Shown here: positions 53,252 through 61,956 of the stretch, piece by piece
Numbering within the stretch: position 1 is the first letter of the stretch
Layout of the letters: every line of letters begins with the position of its first letter
Source of the DNA: Streptomyces sp. Alt3
GTDB lineage: Bacteria; Actinomycetota; Actinomycetes; Streptomycetales; Streptomycetaceae
Length of the DNA stretch: 64,000 nt
Direction of reading: 5' to 3'
Assembly (NCBI RefSeq): GCF_030719215.1
Contig: NZ_CP120983.1
Coordinates: forward strand, 8,060,001 to 8,124,000
Notes under the pieces: model-generated
Told to the model about the DNA's origin: nothing
What the model saw: only the letters and a program-made list of their open reading frames with translations
Database searches by the model: none
Translations under genes and position numbers: made by a program

Positions 53252-53466
53252 GGAGTCGCCGGCGCCTTGGCCGCGACCACGGCGGGCCGCCTGAACGACC
53301 GTGGACGTTCCGGGCTGACCACCGGCATCGCGCTGGCGCTCCTTGCCGCTTCATGGCTGCCCTTGGCAGCGCCACGGGCGCCCTCGCCGCGACCACCCTC
53401 TACGCGACGGCCGGCTGGGGCGCCGTATGCGTACCGGGCGGCGCGTTCAGCTGTCTCGGGCTCTGA
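53252..53466 (+). pseudogene. MFS transporter remnant
   Basis: Two pieces of an MFS permease in different frames: GVAGALAATTAGRLNDRGRS with GLTTGIALALLAASWLPLAA (the mid-protein GRLxDRxGR loop and helix), then AALGSATGALAATTLYATAG with WGAVCVPGGAFSCLGL and a stop (the last helix). It abuts the HxlR remnant head to head, so one deletion probably removed both N-termini, and a second removed the middle of the transporter. Confidence 0.75.
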
Positions 53467-53628
53467 CCGACGGTGGGCGCGCCGCAGGTCAGCGAGCCGC
53501 GCGCGTTCCTTGCCTTCTACGGCTGCGCGCTGTTCACTGTGCCGCGCGACAACGACCGGCCCGCGCCGATCTGTGAACACCCCCTCCTCGTCCCCGTCGG
53601 GCGAGGCCGACCGGAAGGCACCGCGAAC

Positions 53629-54252
53629 ATGACTGGGAAACAGGACCGCTGGGCGGAACTGACCGGAGGGCAAGCGGGGGAGGAGTACGCCCAGCGTTTC
53701 GCGCGGCTCGTCGCATCGGGCCACGACGTCCACGGCGAGGCCGCCTTCTGCGACGCACTGCTGCGCCCCGACGCGAGGGTGCTCGACGCGGGCTGCGGCA
53801 CCGGCCGGATCGCGATCCGGCTCGCCGAGCTGGGCCACCGCTGCACCGGCGTGGACGTCGACTCCTCGATGCTCGCCGTCGCGCGCCGTGACGCCCCCGC
53901 GCAGGAGTGGCTCCTCGGCGACCTGGCCCGGCTGGATGCTCTCGGCCTGGAACCGGACTTCGACCTGGCGCTCGCTGCCGGAAACGTCGTTCCCCTGCTC
54001 GCCCCCGGCAGTGAATCAGCCGTCATCCGTCAACTGGCCGCCGCGCTGAAACCGGGTGGCCTGCTGGTCACAGGCATGGGACTGGACGCGGCACACCTGC
54101 CACTGCCGGAACCGCCCCTGACACTTGCGGACTTCGACCACTGGTGCACCCAGGCCGGGCTGATCCTGCGGCAGCGCTACGCCACATGGAGCGGCGACCC
54201 CTACCAGGACGGATGCGGCTACGCCGTGAGCGTGCACTCCCGCCCCGCATGA
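53629..54252 (+). CDS. Class I SAM-dependent methyltransferase
   Basis: A 207-residue methyltransferase. SAM-binding motif I is RVLDAGCGTGRIAIRLAELG, motif II is CTGVDVDSSMLAVAR, and FDLALAAGNVVPLLAPG with LAAALKPGGLLVTGMGLD are motifs III-IV. The fold is complete, without a substrate domain, so it may act on a small molecule. A weak GGAAGG lies upstream. It follows the HxlR/MFS remnants and may be a survivor of that locus. Confidence 0.87.
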   Translation: MTGKQDRWAELTGGQAGEEYAQRFARLVASGHDVHGEAAFCDALLRPDARVLDAGCGTGRIAIRLAELGHRCTGVDVDSSMLAVARRDAPAQEWLLGDLARLDALGLEPDFDLALAAGNVVPLLAPGSESAVIRQLAAALKPGGLLVTGMGLDAAHLPLPEPPLTLADFDHWCTQAGLILRQRYATWSGDPYQDGCGYAVSVHSRPA

Positions 54253-54440
54253 GTGACACCTGGGCAGGCCGTCCGAGCAGTCCACGGGAAGGATGCCTGC
54301 AGCCGAGTACGCACCGGGCACCGCTCCGGCGGAAGGGCCCGGACTCCCGACATGACAAGGCCTGCCCGGGGAGGGGCGGAGTGACAATACCGTTATGCGG
54401 GGGAGTACAACCGCCGGTCGGCGTCCGCGGTCGAACCGGA

Positions 54441-55670
54441 GTGATCAATAGCCGGCTTCGCCTCCTGTACGCCGTTGTCGTACCCACACTTCTCCTGACC
54501 GCCTGTGCGGGCAGCTCAGAAGACCAGCAGCCCTCGCACCCCGTCTTCGACGCACCGGTCGGGCAGCAGCCCCGTCAGGCTCTGCTCGCGACCCAGGGCA
54601 GTCGGAACGCCCGCTTCACGCAGACTCTGACGTTCGGCTCGCCCTCGGGGGACACGGTCCAGCAGTCCGCCGGACGCGTCGACTTCTCCGACGGCCGCGC
54701 AGCTGGTTCCATCGAGTGGGTATTGGCACCGGACCTGCCGGCAGCGGCCAAGGACGCGCTGCTGGGCGTCCGTCTGGGACCAGGGCATTCCCCCGCCCGG
54801 ACCCGGATAGCCGTGGACGGTGACTCCGTGCGACTGCGTGCGGGCGAGGCCGGCTACTGGCTGAAATACGAGGGCACTCTGGAAACCTTCGGCGGTGAGG
54901 CCTCGGTCAACGCACTGCGGGGAACGGAGTCCGCGTTCGGCGGCACGCTGCTCGAGATACTGAGCGGCGCCCAGGACGTGAAGGACGCCAAGGCCCCCGG
55001 GGGCGGCCGTACCTACAGGGCGCAGCTCACCGCGTACAACGCACTGCGCATGTTCTCCCAGGACCTGCGGGCCGAACTCACCAGCAACATCGACCCCAAC
55101 GGCACGGACACCCCCGTGACGCTCAGCATCGCGGTGGATGCCGACGGGCACATCACTCGTGCCGAAGCCGATTTCACCGAACTCCTCGACAGGAAGGACA
55201 GCGCTCTGGCGGCCATGACCGGCCTTCACGCGGTGATGACGTTGAGCAGACAGGGGGACTCCCCGCCGGCCATGCCCACCCCGTCGGAACGGACACTCGA
55301 CGCGAAGACCGCCGTCAGGACGGTCGGTGATCTGAAGAAGGGTTCATGCGCTGACCTCGCGACCGGAAACCGCACGTTCGACATGGTCGTGGCTGTTCCC
55401 TGCGCCCAGCCCCACGACGTCCGTGTGTTCGCCCATGCGCGCTTGGGCACCGAATACCCCGGCGACGGCAGGGCTCAGCAGAAGGTGGACGAGGAGTGCC
55501 GAAGCGAACATCTTTCGGCACCCCGCGAGTGGAAGCGTGAGGCAGCCGACGAGGACGTGTACTGGTACACCTGGCCGGAGGAGGACAGCTGGGGCGTCGG
55601 CGGCACCGCAACGGCCTCCTGCTACATCGTGACCCGTGACCCGGTGACCACCAGGGCCCTGGCCGTCTGA
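54441..55670 (+). CDS. Lipoprotein with septum-formation-like C-terminal domain
   Basis: A 409-residue exported protein. The signal ends in LLLTAC (lipobox). The central part (GRVDFSDGRAAGSIEWVLAP, AGEAGYWLKYEGTLETFGGE) resembles LppX/LprG-type lipid-binding lipoproteins. The C-terminal part, VGDLKKGSCADLATGNRTFD then VVAVPCAQPHDVRVFAHARL with further Cys, resembles the Septum_form domain. GTG 54441 gives the signal directly. The role is probably in the envelope; the family links are inferred. Confidence 0.78.
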   Translation: MINSRLRLLYAVVVPTLLLTACAGSSEDQQPSHPVFDAPVGQQPRQALLATQGSRNARFTQTLTFGSPSGDTVQQSAGRVDFSDGRAAGSIEWVLAPDLPAAAKDALLGVRLGPGHSPARTRIAVDGDSVRLRAGEAGYWLKYEGTLETFGGEASVNALRGTESAFGGTLLEILSGAQDVKDAKAPGGGRTYRAQLTAYNALRMFSQDLRAELTSNIDPNGTDTPVTLSIAVDADGHITRAEADFTELLDRKDSALAAMTGLHAVMTLSRQGDSPPAMPTPSERTLDAKTAVRTVGDLKKGSCADLATGNRTFDMVVAVPCAQPHDVRVFAHARLGTEYPGDGRAQQKVDEECRSEHLSAPREWKREAADEDVYWYTWPEEDSWGVGGTATASCYIVTRDPVTTRALAV

Positions 55671-55799
55671 CATGCGCACAGTGCGCGCGACCGCCACCCG
55701 CGGCACGAGCGGGACCGAGATCCAGGCCAGCCAGGCACCGTTGGGGTGCGGCGCAGTTCTCTTCGCTGCCGGCCGCAGGAGAGGACGAGGAGAGAAACC

Positions 55800-56180
55800 A
55801 TGTCCCTGAACCCCCAGCACATCGTGGACCGGCTGTTCGAGCAGATCGAAGCTGAGCACTTCGATTTCACGATCACGGTGACCGACAGCATGGCCCCTGA
55901 ACGCTGGTTGCAGCTGCGGGGCAACTCGATCAACGTTCCCTACCCGCACCACGGTCCTCCCGAAGAGGTGCTGCCCGCATTCGACATGTTCGGGAGCGTG
56001 CCGTGGAACGTCGACAGTTGGGAGGCCGATCGCCACGTGACTGTCGACTGGGGCCCTCCGGACACGGGAACGGGCCTTGTGGGTGGGAGGATTGATCTTG
56101 CGCCGGTCCTCGCGCGGATGCTCGAGAACTATCTGGGTCTGCCGATCGACTCCGAGCGATGGACCGTCGTCGAGCAGTGA
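55800..56180 (+). CDS. Hypothetical protein
   Basis: A 126-residue acidic protein: QHIVDRLFEQIEAEHFDFTI, WLQLRGNSINVPYPHHGPPE, HVTVDWGPPDTGTGLVGGRI and DLAPVLARMLENYLGLPIDS. The alternating strands and C-terminal helix resemble small bacterial immunity or chaperone-like proteins, but no family was recognised. GAGGAGAG precedes the ATG. Confidence 0.72.
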   Translation: MSLNPQHIVDRLFEQIEAEHFDFTITVTDSMAPERWLQLRGNSINVPYPHHGPPEEVLPAFDMFGSVPWNVDSWEADRHVTVDWGPPDTGTGLVGGRIDLAPVLARMLENYLGLPIDSERWTVVEQ

Positions 56181-56302
56181 ACTGCCGGTGGACACACCGT
56201 GGTGCTCTCGGCACGGTGCGGTCGCTCTCCTCAGCCGACGTGCCTCAGGACGAGCTGGCGATCCCGAACCAGGGGGAGACCGGCGAGATGGTCGTGTGCG
56301 GC

Positions 56303-56830
56303 CTACGCGTTCAGCGCTTCGTCGAACCGTGCGTACACCTCCTCGTCGAAGAGCACGAACCGAACCTCGGTGACGGGAGGCCGGGCCGCCTCGCGGACTG
56401 TACGCACGGCGACGCGGGCTCCGTCGTCGAGCGGCCAGCCGTACACGCCCGTCGAGATCGCCGGGAAGGCGACCGTCCGGGCTCCCAGCTCCGATGCCAC
56501 TCGCAGGGACTCCTGGTAACAGGAGGCCAACAGAGCGGACCGGTCCTGCGTGCGGGACCAGACCGGGCCCACCGTGTGGATGACGTGCTCCGCGTGCAGC
56601 CGCCCGGCTGTCGTCGCCACGGCCTGCCCGGTCTGCAGGCCCTTGCCGTAGTGCGAAGCCCGCAGGGCGCGGCAGGCAGCGAGGATCTCGGGACCGCCTC
56701 GCCGGTGGATCGCACCGTCCACCCCACCACCGCCGAGGAGCGACGAGTTGGCGGCGTTGACCAGGACGTCGGCGTGCTGCTCGGTGATGTCCCCGTGTAC
56801 GAGGGTGATGGTCGGACCGGTCATCGTCAT
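56303..56830 (-). CDS. Macro-domain O-acetyl-ADP-ribose deacetylase
   Basis: A 175-residue macro domain of the YmdB/MacroD type. ADP-ribose-binding motifs: ITLVHGDITEQHADVLVNAA, NSSLLGGGGVDGAIHRRGGP and ARTVAFPAISTGVYGWPLDD. The NAANSSLLGGGGVDGAIH loop contains the residues used for hydrolysis in MacroD enzymes. It removes ADP-ribose or acetyl groups in the cytoplasm. Stand-alone gene, ATG 56830. Confidence 0.93.
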   Translation of the reverse strand: MTMTGPTITLVHGDITEQHADVLVNAANSSLLGGGGVDGAIHRRGGPEILAACRALRASHYGKGLQTGQAVATTAGRLHAEHVIHTVGPVWSRTQDRSALLASCYQESLRVASELGARTVAFPAISTGVYGWPLDDGARVAVRTVREAARPPVTEVRFVLFDEEVYARFDEALNA

Positions 56831-57070
56831 ACGGCCATTCTCCACTCGGGGGTGCGGAACGGGGGTATCGGAACCTGAACCGTCGCGCAACTGTGCTGCC
56901 CTGACGGGTCCGGGTATTCGCCCTTCCCGCCGGCTGCGCTCGGGCAAGGTCGTGTGCGCACTGTACGAGCGCACACGCCGGGCGACCGGGGTGTTCCGCC
57001 GTGTCATCGTTCCGGTGTCCGGCCGGACCGGTGGGGGAGGGGTTCGATCATGTGGCGGGGCGGAGGTGGT

Positions 57071-57655
57071 TCAAGCGCCGCGTGTCTGCAGGATTCCTTC
57101 GATGCCCAGCTGAAAGGTCTCGGAGATCAGTTTCGGGTCGAAGAGGCAGCCCGAGGCCATGGCGCCGTCCCGGAGCATGACGAGGTGCCGGCCGGCTTCG
57201 GCGGCAGGGGCGTCGCCTACCTGTGCCAGCAAGTCGGTGACGGTGTCCAGGAACCACTGGCGGTGGGTCAGAACGGCTTGGTGAATGGGGTGGGCCGGGT
57301 CGGGGTATTCCGCCGTCGCGTTGAGGAAGGCGCAGCCGCGGAACTGGGGGCTTTGGATGCTTTCGGCGATGAACCGGCCGATGGCCCTGACCTGGTCGGC
57401 TGCCGACTGCTCGCCCGCCCGGACAGCCTCGGTCCCCGCCCGGATTCCACGGTCCGCCTGGTCCAGGTAAGCGAGGACCAGTTCTTCCTTGCCTGAGAAG
57501 TGCCGGTACAGGGTGGCGCGGGTGACCTGCGCCTCCGCGATGATGCGGTCGACGCCCACGGAGTGGATGCCCTCCGCGTAGAAGATCCTTGTCGCTGTTG
57601 CAAGCAGTCGCGCCCGTGCTGCCGACGTGCTGCCGCCTCCCGTTGCCTCACTCAT
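57071..57655 (-). CDS. TetR-family transcriptional regulator
   Basis: A 194-residue regulator. The helix-turn-helix is FYAEGIHSVGVDRIIAEAQV followed by TRATLYRHFSGKEELVLAYL. The effector domain includes FIAESIQSPQFRGCAFLNAT, typical of the AcrR/TetR_C group. It is divergent from a membrane protein gene, and perfect 21-bp inverted repeats flank a consensus promoter between them. It is very likely a repressor of that gene and of itself. Confidence 0.9.
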   Translation of the reverse strand: MSEATGGGSTSAARARLLATATRIFYAEGIHSVGVDRIIAEAQVTRATLYRHFSGKEELVLAYLDQADRGIRAGTEAVRAGEQSAADQVRAIGRFIAESIQSPQFRGCAFLNATAEYPDPAHPIHQAVLTHRQWFLDTVTDLLAQVGDAPAAEAGRHLVMLRDGAMASGCLFDPKLISETFQLGIEGILQTRGA

Positions 57656-57677
57656 GCGGCCAGAGTACCTCAGGGAT

Positions 57678-57751
57678 GAGGGAGAACGTTCGGTCTTGAC
57701 AGGGGCGATGCATCCCCCTTCAATGTGAAACAAGACCGAACGTTCTCCCTC
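57678..57751. promoter_or_regulatory. Twin TetR operators flanking a consensus promoter
   Basis: Arms 57678-57698 and 57731-57751 are perfect 21-bp inverted copies, each containing the palindrome GAACGTTC. Between them lie TTGACA (57696-57701), a 17-bp spacer and TTCAAT (57719-57724) facing the gene at 57866, so transcription would start at the right arm. Bound repressor would cover both the -35 region and the start site. Confidence 0.8.
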
Positions 57752-57865
57752 GGGGGCATGGTGCGTCGTGGCCTGCTGGTCCGGCGCGGTCACGCGTCCG
57801 GCCTGAGAGGCGGGCGGAAGCCCCGGTCGGCCGACATCGACACGCTTTACCTGAAAGGAACTTCC

Positions 57866-58426
57866 ATGGACACCTTGGTCGTTACTGCTCCCGCCGGCGT
57901 TCCCGCTGCCCTGCGCAAGCTGTACATGCTGCGTTTCGCGTTCGCCGCGGTGTGGGCTGGATCGCTGTTCGCGATGGCCGACACCCTGGGGGTGTTCACT
58001 GCCGCGCTGCTGGTGATCTACCCGCTGTTCGACGTGGCGTGCGCGGTCATCGACATCAGGTCCGCCCGGGTGGACGCCCGGTCGGTGCGCGGCCTGTACG
58101 TGAACGTCGTGCTCAGTGGGCTCGCCGTGATCGGTCTGGCTGTCGCCGTGACCTCCGGCGTTCCCGCCGTCCTGCGCGTGTGGGGTGTGTGGGCTGTCAC
58201 TGCGGGCGTTGTCCAGCTTGTCGTCGGCGCAGCCCGGCGCCGGCTCGGCGGGCAGTGGGCCATGATCGCCAGCGGCTTCATCTCCACTCTCGCCGGCACT
58301 TCGTTCTTCATGCAGGCGGGCAAGGACGGCGCCTCGCTGGGAAGTCTGGCCGGCTACGCTTTCCTCGGCGGCGTCTTCTTCCTCGTCTCCGCTCTCCGTC
58401 TTGGACGTACCCGCGCGAACGGCTGA
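57866..58426 (+). CDS. HdeD/DUF308-like membrane protein
   Basis: A 186-residue integral membrane protein with about six hydrophobic segments (LYMLRFAFAAVWAGSLFAMA, GVFTAALLVIYPLFDVACAV, YVNVVLSGLAVIGLAVAVTS, MIASGFISTLAGTSFFMQAG). It resembles DUF308/HdeD-type proteins without a proven function. AAAGGA precedes the ATG. It is controlled by the divergent TetR through the twin operators; a membrane stress role is inference. Confidence 0.8.
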   Translation: MDTLVVTAPAGVPAALRKLYMLRFAFAAVWAGSLFAMADTLGVFTAALLVIYPLFDVACAVIDIRSARVDARSVRGLYVNVVLSGLAVIGLAVAVTSGVPAVLRVWGVWAVTAGVVQLVVGAARRRLGGQWAMIASGFISTLAGTSFFMQAGKDGASLGSLAGYAFLGGVFFLVSALRLGRTRANG

Positions 58427-58556
58427 CCGCCTCCCCTGCCCGGGGGATCATGCCCGGCGAAGTGCTGGTAGGTGTCGGGTCCGGTGTTCCGAGTGGCCGG
58501 TTCGGTCGGTGGGGGCGGGGCGGCGTTCAGCGCGTCGAGGTGTCGTGCCGGCTCCG

Positions 58557-59546
58557 TCACCGGGGTGGTGCGATCAGCCGTCCCTGGTGGACGAGTGACG
58601 CGGCCTGCTTGAGGGTGCGAAGCCGGACGCTGGATGTGTAGCCGGTGATCCCGGGGACCGTGGAGAGCCGGCAGCTGAGCCAGTCGTAGAAGTCGGCGGC
58701 GTCCGTGCACATGACGATTGCCATCAGGTTCTGGGCGCCGGTCGTGGCGGAGGCGAAGACGACCTGGGGGAGCGCGGCGACGGCCGAGCCTGTTTCGTGC
58801 AGGTGCGCGGGGGAGGTGTTCATCCACAGGGTGGCGCCGAAGGGGTAGCCCAGTTTCTCCAGGGCCAGGTCCACGTCGTAGAAAAGGCTGCCCGAGTGCT
58901 CCAGCACCTCCAGGCGTCGCGCCACCCGCCCGGTGGTCCAGCCGGTGCGGTCGGCGAGCGCGGCCTGGCTCGTCCGGCCGTCCTCCGCGAGAGCGGCGAG
59001 CAGGGTGGCGTCCTCCTCGTGCGGTTCGGCCGGCCGGCCCCGCGGTGTCATACGCGGGTTGTGCTCGCGAAGCGACTTCACCGCTTCCTCGGGAAGTGAG
59101 GGGCCCAGCCGTCCCCAGTCGGCACCGGGCGGGGAGTAGGTGTGCAGGATCATCCGGGTGTCGGTCTCCAGTACTCCCGGGGTACGGGCGAGTTGACGCA
59201 GTACCTCCGGCATCCGCCCCTCGTGAGGTGTTGCCATCGAGCACACGATCTCCGAGCCGCCGAAGGAGATGTTCGCGAAGGAGACCTCGGGAAGCCGGGT
59301 CAGGGCTTTCGCGCACGCGTCCATCCGGTCGGGGCGCAGAGAGATCCGGACCACGCTGGCGACCAGACCCTGCACCGCAGGGTTGACGAGTCCTACCACC
59401 CGTACCGTTCCCGCGCGGCGCATCGTCCGGTAGCGCCGTGCGACGGTCTGCTCCGAAGCCCCCACCACTTCCCCGACCAGTCGGAACGGTGCGCGGGGTG
59501 CGATGTGGAGTGCGTGGAGGATATAGCTGTCGAGGGTGTCAAGCAT
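58557..59546 (-). CDS. Lrp/AsnC-family regulator, double-length
   Basis: A 329-residue regulator built of two Lrp-like halves. The first helix-turn-helix is LDSYILHALHIAPRAPFRLV and GASEQTVARRYRTMRRAG; the second is DATLLAALAEDGRTSQAALA with DRTGWTTGRVARRLEVLEHS. Ligand domains (RAM) follow each (LPEVSFANISFGGSEIVCSM; AALPQVVFASATTGAQNLMA). Such tandem forms are typical of Streptomyces. There is no ribosome site at ATG 59546, so a leaderless mRNA is likely. It is divergent from an MFS exporter, its probable target. Confidence 0.9.
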   Translation of the reverse strand: MLDTLDSYILHALHIAPRAPFRLVGEVVGASEQTVARRYRTMRRAGTVRVVGLVNPAVQGLVASVVRISLRPDRMDACAKALTRLPEVSFANISFGGSEIVCSMATPHEGRMPEVLRQLARTPGVLETDTRMILHTYSPPGADWGRLGPSLPEEAVKSLREHNPRMTPRGRPAEPHEEDATLLAALAEDGRTSQAALADRTGWTTGRVARRLEVLEHSGSLFYDVDLALEKLGYPFGATLWMNTSPAHLHETGSAVAALPQVVFASATTGAQNLMAIVMCTDAADFYDWLSCRLSTVPGITGYTSSVRLRTLKQAASLVHQGRLIAPPR

Positions 59547-59631
59547 GGTGCAAACGTAGCGTCCGTTGTTCTGTGACGGCGGTTTCCCTCGCTTGCGCTG
59601 AGCGGAATTGATGGAAACGCCCACGTCGGTG

Positions 59632-59649
59632 GAGACTCTGAGGAGTCTC
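59632..59649. promoter_or_regulatory. Inverted repeat GAGACTC-N4-GAGTCTC
   Basis: A perfect 7-bp repeat sits in the Lrp/MFS divergent region, about 85 bp upstream of Lrp and 158 bp upstream of the MFS start. It could be an Lrp operator or a hairpin in the leader. Confidence 0.4.
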
Positions 59650-59806
59650 GAGGCCGTGTCCCGGGCCCCTGGCCTGCGGCGACCCGTCCAGCCAGGCCCG
59701 TACAGCTCAGGTTCGTGCGGCTCGGTTTCGTGCGGCCGGACGCGCGCCCGAGGCTCCGTGTTTCTCGTCCGTCTCTCGCGCCGGGCCTCGGTGCCCTGAA
59801 GGAGTC

Positions 59807-61423
59807 GTGTTGTCCCAGTCACCGCCCTCACCTGTGTCCCACCGTGGGGCGACCATCGTCATGGCCTGTCTCGGGGTCTTCGTCGCCTATCTGCCGGTGA
59901 CCAGTGTCTCGGTGAGCCTGACCGCCATTCAGTCGGCGCTGTCCACGACGACTTCGCAACTGGCCTGGGTGTCGGATGCCTTCGTGCTGCCGATGGCGGC
60001 GTTCATCCTGACCGCCGGTGTCTTCGGGGACGTGCACGGCCGGCGCAAGGTCTTCGTCACGGGGCTGCTGTTCTCCGCCGCGGGCGCGGCCACGTCGCTC
60101 ACCGCGCACTCGATCGGTCAGCTGTGGACGGGTCAGGCGTTGTCCGGGCTCGGCGCTGCCGCGTTGCTGCCCACGACACTTGCCCTCATCAGCCACGCCG
60201 TACCCGACCACCGCGAACGCGGTAAGTTCATCGGCATCTGGGCGATGTGCCTGCTGGGCGCCCTGGCTGTCGGTGGTGTGCTCGCCGGGACGATCCTCAG
60301 CCACGTCGGCTGGCGCTGGATCTTCCTCGTGCCGCTCCCTGTCGTGCTCGTCGCAGTCGTCGTCTCACTGCGGTGCCTGCCGGAGTCCCGCGCACCGCGA
60401 GCAGGGCGGCTCGACTGGCCCGGACAGATAACGGCCGCGCTCGCCATCACCGCGCTCGTCTACGGCGTCATCGAGGGGGGCGCCGGATCCTTCGGTGACA
60501 CACCGGTCATCGCCGCGCTTGCGGTCTCCGTCGTCAGCGGCGTCCTCTTCGTCGTGACCGAGCGCCGTTCCGCCCACCCGATGCTCGACCTCGCGCTCTT
60601 CCGCAGCCCGGGCTTCACCGCCACGACCCTCGTCGCCATGATCATGTTTCTGGGGATGATCGGCTTCTTCTTCGTGCTGAGCCTCTACTTCGGCATGGTC
60701 CAGCGGCTCGACACCCTCGGCGCCGCCTGGCGGCTGCTCGTGATCACCGGGGCCGCGCTGATCGTCAGCGGCATAGCCGGGCGCGTCATGCACCGGCTCT
60801 CACCGCGCCTCATGATCACCACGGGTCTGCTCATGGTGACGGCGGCCCTGCTCACCCTGCTCGGCGCCGATGCCGGTACCTCCTTCGGCTCGCTGTCCTG
60901 GCGGCTGCTCCTGCTGGGTCTGGGCATGGGACTGGTGACGACGCCGATGACGGCCACCGCCGTCGCCTCCGTACCGCACCCGCTCGCCGGGATGGCGGCG
61001 GCAGGCAACAACGCCTTCCGCCAGGTCGGCGGAGCGCTCGGTCCTGCCGTGCTCGGCGCCCTGCTCACCAGCCGTGCTGTCTCCTCCCTTCCGGGCCACC
61101 TCGCCGACGCGGGGGTGGACGCTTCGCTGACCGGACAGGTCACCGCCGTGACCCGTGACGGCGGCCTCGGAGCGGTGAGTTCGATCCCCCTGGGGGCCGA
61201 GGCCGGACAGGTCTGGGGCGCGGTGAGCGAGGCGTTCCTCGACGGCATGCGCGTGTGCCTGATCGTCTCGGCGGGCCTCACGTTCTCGGCAGCGCTCCTC
61301 GCCTTCGTCCTCCTCCATCCCCGCCTGGGACGAAGGCGCTCGGTGAGCGTGGGCGGCGAACCGGGCGCGCAGGTGGCCGGCGGCACCGAGCGGCGTCGGG
61401 TCGGCACGGAAACGCCGGCCTGA
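59807..61423 (+). CDS. DHA2-family (14-helix) MFS drug exporter
   Basis: A 538-residue transporter of the EmrB/QacA family. Hydrophobic helices and motifs include AWVSDAFVLPMAAFILTAGV, FGDVHGRRKVFVTGLLFSAA (motif A), GLGAAALLPTTLALISHAVP (motif C region), and GMAAAGNNAFRQVGGALGPA with VLGALLTSR. It exports drugs or hydrophobic metabolites by proton antiport. AAGGAG precedes the GTG/TTG starts. It is divergent from an Lrp regulator. Confidence 0.92.
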   Translation: MLSQSPPSPVSHRGATIVMACLGVFVAYLPVTSVSVSLTAIQSALSTTTSQLAWVSDAFVLPMAAFILTAGVFGDVHGRRKVFVTGLLFSAAGAATSLTAHSIGQLWTGQALSGLGAAALLPTTLALISHAVPDHRERGKFIGIWAMCLLGALAVGGVLAGTILSHVGWRWIFLVPLPVVLVAVVVSLRCLPESRAPRAGRLDWPGQITAALAITALVYGVIEGGAGSFGDTPVIAALAVSVVSGVLFVVTERRSAHPMLDLALFRSPGFTATTLVAMIMFLGMIGFFFVLSLYFGMVQRLDTLGAAWRLLVITGAALIVSGIAGRVMHRLSPRLMITTGLLMVTAALLTLLGADAGTSFGSLSWRLLLLGLGMGLVTTPMTATAVASVPHPLAGMAAAGNNAFRQVGGALGPAVLGALLTSRAVSSLPGHLADAGVDASLTGQVTAVTRDGGLGAVSSIPLGAEAGQVWGAVSEAFLDGMRVCLIVSAGLTFSAALLAFVLLHPRLGRRRSVSVGGEPGAQVAGGTERRRVGTETPA

Positions 61424-61956
61424 CGAGCTCTTTCCCGGCCGCCGCGGCATCAGCAGTTCGAGGAACTGTGGTCCTGTGGTCCTGTGGTCCTGTGGTCCTG
61501 TGGTCCTGTGGTCCTGTGGTCCTGTGGTCCTGTGGCCGGGGCCCGAGCCCCCGGGACACGGGAAGACCTGCGTTCGGCACGTGCCCGGACAGCTTCACCG
61601 CATCGCAGTGGTGGGTGGCGTGCGAGGAATCCGTGGACTTCGGCTGGTCCTGCCATCAGATTCGCAGGGGAGCTTGCGGGTTGGCGTCTTCGATTCGTAG
61701 GTGCGGCCATGAGCGCAGGGGGCACTCACGGCACCCGGGTGGTGCGAGGTCCGGTCGACGTGCACCACTCGGGGCCGCCCACCCTGGACCTTCGGACCGT
61801 TCGCCCTGGGGCGGCCTCCCCCGGTAGGAGGCCGGTGGCCAGGCCGTCCAGGTCCGCGGGCGCGAAGGCACGGTCGCTCCGGGCCGGATCACGGGCAACT
61901 CACCCCTGTCCCGGCTGTGGTTCCACCGGCGACCGGGGGAGTGATGGAGTCACGGC
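61424..61956. other. Intergenic region with tandem repeat
   Basis: These 533 bp have no credible gene. They contain an octamer tandem repeat close to the MFS stop and otherwise unremarkable sequence up to the methyltransferase ribosome site. Confidence 0.5.
61466..61537. repeat. Tandem repeat of CTGTGGTC (8 perfect copies plus one)
   Basis: Eight identical octamers run from 61466 to 61529, followed by a one-base variant to 61537. It lies about 43 bp after the MFS stop, in noncoding DNA. The repeat is likely to vary in copy number. Confidence 0.9.

Noticed and set aside
61466..61537. CRISPR array
   Set aside because: The unit is 8 bp with no spacers; it is a simple tandem repeat.
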